Source of the DNA: Burhinus oedicnemus
Taxonomy: Eukaryota > Chordata > Aves > Charadriiformes > Burhinidae
NCBI GenBank assembly: GCA_008921705.1
Contig: VFFE01008521.1
Location: forward strand, 1,176,745-1,240,744
Length of the DNA stretch: 64,000 nucleotides
Direction: 5' to 3'
Below the pieces are notes generated by a model that saw nothing but the letters and a program-made list of their open reading frames with translations, was not told where the DNA came from and searched no databases. Shown here piece after piece: positions 61,350-64,000 of this stretch. Within the stretch, counting starts at the first letter, position 1, and the number at the start of each line of letters is the position of its first letter. A program made the translations under genes and the position numbers.

Positions 61350-61749
61350 ATTTTATTACTTTTTTTTTCTGTCACTTTAATTTCTGATTAGATGTTAACA
61401 AAAATGGGCTACATCTTTCCAACAGAGTCACTTTATCCTTATTATTGCTATCCACATTACAAATGAATTCATTAGCATTCTCATCACAAAACCCAAGTTC
61501 ATTATCTGATAAGACAAAAATTTCTTCAGATACATCTTGAGGTATTTGATTTGCCTTATTTGTATTCTCAGTAGGCAACTTTCTCTCACTTGCTAGAGAT
61601 GAGTGTAAGTAAATTGTGACTCTGCTCATTACTTTATCCTGATTGAGATTTTTTTTCTGTCCTTTGTAACATGGAACCCTTATTTGTTTTCTTTTTTTTT
61701 GTTTAATTGGCTTGTGACTTCTGAGATACAGTATACATTCCATTCTTGA
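61350..61749 (-). other. Terminal-exon-like segment, minus strand, unassigned
   Basis: On the minus strand a good acceptor, CCTGTTTTTCATAG, is followed at 61749 by TCAAGAATGG and an uninterrupted frame of 123 codons from ATG (61743) to TGA (61372-61374). The first part is lysine/arginine rich (PIKQKKRKQIR). The later part is acidic and contains SEEIFVLSDNELGFCDEN. About 17 nt after the stop an AATAAA lies on the same strand, following an A9 run. No known protein is recognised. In AT-rich DNA a few frames of this length are expected by chance in a window this size, so the combination of acceptor, frame and poly-A signal is suggestive only. Confidence 0.25.
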
Positions 61750-62688
61750 CTATGAAAAACAGGTTCTAATTTTTTAAATATGTAGTTTATATTCAGTAAT
61801 ATATTAAATTGAAAACCATACCCGGATAATAATTAAAACAAGCAAAAATTCAACTTATTTAAATATATATTTGCTGGGCTTGTGTTTAGTACTGAATTCA
61901 TGATGGCTATATTATTAAATCTGTAGAGATAGCTTATTTGCAGGCAGGGCAGATTTTGTGTATTTAGTCTTAGCTTTCCCTATAATAAGATTTGTAGTTT
62001 TTCCCTGTTAATCTAAAACTTTTGATGCCATCTCCTATTCAGTTTAGTCCTACTCAATTCTGGTACATACTGAACCTTGTGTCAGACCTTCATTAATATC
62101 CCAATATATGTCCCCAAATAGGAAAATAGACTATACTTATAATACAGAGTCTTTAGCTGATTAAAATTTCTCAGTAAACATTGCTATTTTCTGTGTTACT
62201 CACTGGTATTTTCTCAGGAGTCTATGCAGTTCTTTCTTCAGAGCTAGTAAAAAATTGCAAATTATTGTAGTCAGTGGCAGAAGTGCCCTGAAGGAACACT
62301 TCATTGCTACACAGCCAGGCCACTAAAATATTAGAAAGCATCAAGTTGTTAAAGGAGTGAGCTAGACACAGTTGCTTTCCACCTTGTTTCCCCATTTTAC
62401 TTACAGAAACCCATGTCTTTATTCAGTTATTCCTATGAAAGTGTTCAGTGTCACTCTGAGACACTTGAAGGTACATGAAAGAACCACATGGATTCTGACA
62501 GAGAAAGCACAGATGCTACAGGAGGCCTGGGTTATTTTGCAATGGCAGCTGGAGGCCAGGAGGACCTCCAAGAACATCTGGAGTGGTGACACATTGCTTA
62601 TTTTTAGGGAAGTGGATTAAACGCAGGGTATGATTCAGCTTTCTATTCCAAGATCTGGAAGCCCAAAATGGAAGCTTCAGGGACTCAC
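61750..62688. other. Unique DNA between two exon-like segments
   Basis: AT-rich to 62350, then moderately GC-rich. The plus-strand frame 62372-62620 (82 codons) crosses an acceptor-like TTTTACTTACAG but is unrecognised. Confidence 0.45.
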
Positions 62689-62733
62689 CTAGAGATAATC
62701 CAGCTGCAAATATGTTCATTTTATAGGAGTAGC
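62689..62733 (-). other. 45-nt micro-exon-like segment, minus strand
   Basis: On the minus strand a long pyrimidine tract, TGTTTTTCATTTGTG then TCACTTCTAG, forms one of the best acceptors in the window. It is followed by 45 nt and a near-perfect donor, CTCTAG before GTGAGT. One of the three frames is open and reads YSYKMNIFAAGLSL, with split codons at both ends. Joined to the acceptor at 61749, the frame would continue for about 14 codons to a TAA, which differs from the 123-codon frame there. No protein is recognised; a noncoding transcript is possible. Confidence 0.25.
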
Positions 62734-64000
62734 CTAGAAGTGACACAAATGAAAAACAGTAATGTTTATAATGTGAGCATCAGATCCTTGGCACCAGTTC
62801 TCCTGCTCTGCAAATCCATTCTTTCCATTCTGCATGGCTTGCTGATGAAGGTGTAGCCTTGGCATCTCAGCTGCTGTTATAGTAAGTGGAGATCCTGTGA
62901 AGAAGGGTCACCTAAACTCTGGTTCAGCTGCTTCTATGAAAAAAATGTTAGTTATTGGTCAACAGTATCACTCGAACTTTAGTTCACTGAATCAACAGGA
63001 TAGTCACTGTCTATAAGAATTTAGATGAGTAGCATGAAACAGATTATACAAATTTAATGTTGTAGTATTTATAAAAATCTACCAACCATGATTTTCATAA
63101 CATCAGTGAAACAGTATTTTGCACAATTGGATCAAACCTGTTGTAATGGTACAAATTTTGCTTAAAACCATCTGTACACTGAGACAGAATACTACAGATG
63201 TTAGTATTTTACTCTTTGAATAGGCATACCTATACTTTTAAATAGTGGAAGTACTTGAGGGGCAAAGTATTATTGAAAAGAAGCAATTGAGACCTGCATT
63301 AGCAGGGATACTAAAGGGAGGGTGTTAACAGTGTTGTAATTTTCCACTCTTGCTATTTTTTAACACCTTTTTCAGCAAATGTCCTTTGCTATGAAGCAGT
63401 AGCAACTTGTAACTTTCCTCCACCAACTCACATTTGCACTGCAGCTGAATTAAAGTATTTTAGGACAGAAAAGATCTGTCTCTGTGTTATTTACATATAT
63501 CATTTGTTGGTTACTCTTGCAGTGTATTGAATGACTTTAACAGTATTCTGGTTGTTGTTTTTGTTGTTATTGTTTCTACAATATTTGCAAATTCTTGACA
63601 CTCATAATCAATTGTCTGATTACAGTTTGATGCATTTGTCCCTATTTACCTCAATATTTTTATCTTGGAGAGGTAGAGCCCATGGATAACAATTCTGCAA
63701 GTCTGGATTATGTAACACTGCTATAAAACCCCTCTAGCTGAGTCTGGCAAACCCTTTATGATTATGACTGATTCATATTTCCCTTTCATACTCAAAATGA
63801 ACCTTATATGTAATATTAGAAGTTTCTTAACTGCTCTGAACACTGCAGAATATGTACTTACATAAAGATCATTTATCCATCATTACATCAAAGTAAAACT
63901 GATGACAGATGGTAACACTTATTCTGGAACAATGAAGAACTTCTGTTGACCTTTTAGAGAAAAAAACCCACATAATAGTTCCTTTTATTTTCAACTGCAC
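62734..64000. other. AT-rich unique DNA, no gene seen
   Basis: A TTG/TTTTG-rich stretch at 63550-63575 is low complexity. No other structure is visible up to the window end. Confidence 0.5.

Overview
This window looks like a stretch of bird nuclear genome. It carries seven CR1 retrotransposon copies with the bird-typical tail of the GATTCTRTG type. It also has several LTR-like blocks that resemble dispersed repeats I know from avian genomes. The background is AT-rich and CpG-poor, with small microsatellites and no dense gene content. I see no bacterial operons, rRNA, tRNA, CRISPR array or complete protein-coding gene. The species cannot be told from sequence alone; a neoavian bird is a reasonable guess because of the LTR families. 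All family assignments come from recall, since no repeat search could be run.

Layout. 1-4.2 kb: AT-rich unique DNA with two old LTR-like blocks (about 1.17-1.58 and 2.99-4.18 kb). 4.2-21.6 kb: mostly unique AT-rich DNA with homeodomain-site-rich patches, a GC-rich block at 8.1-8.4 kb, and CR1 fragments at 13.6 and 19.4 kb. 21.6-23.6 kb: a second copy of the 3-4 kb LTR-like family, split by a CR1. 25.6-26.6 kb: another GC-rich LTR-like block. 28-42 kb: unique DNA with three CR1 copies (28.0, 40.0, 41.6 kb), an alternating CA/CG tract at 31.5 kb and a broken coding-like stretch at 35.2-36.5 kb. 42-57 kb: unique DNA with one exon-like segment on the minus strand (43.6 kb), one TATA/first-exon-like segment (44.7 kb), an AT microsatellite (49.7 kb) and a cluster of regulatory-type motifs (54.5-54.9 kb). 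57-64 kb: a possible small LTR, a 93-nt pure pyrimidine tract, the best preserved CR1 (58.9 kb), an LTR-like element (59.9-60.7 kb) and two exon-like segments on the minus strand (61.4 and 62.7 kb).

The most economical reading is a gene desert or the interior of very long introns. The only clear coding remnants are the C-terminal ends of CR1 ORF2. The exon-like segments on the minus strand (62.7, 61.4, 43.6 kb) and one on the plus strand (5.05 kb) are the best candidates for host transcription units, but none matches a protein I recognise and chance ORFs of these sizes are expected in 64 kb of AT-rich DNA. I found no convincing new biological system. The items most worth checking are the splice-flanked segments, the long imperfect direct repeats around the CR1 at 13.6 kb, and four to five scattered remnants of what looks like one ancient amniote repeat.
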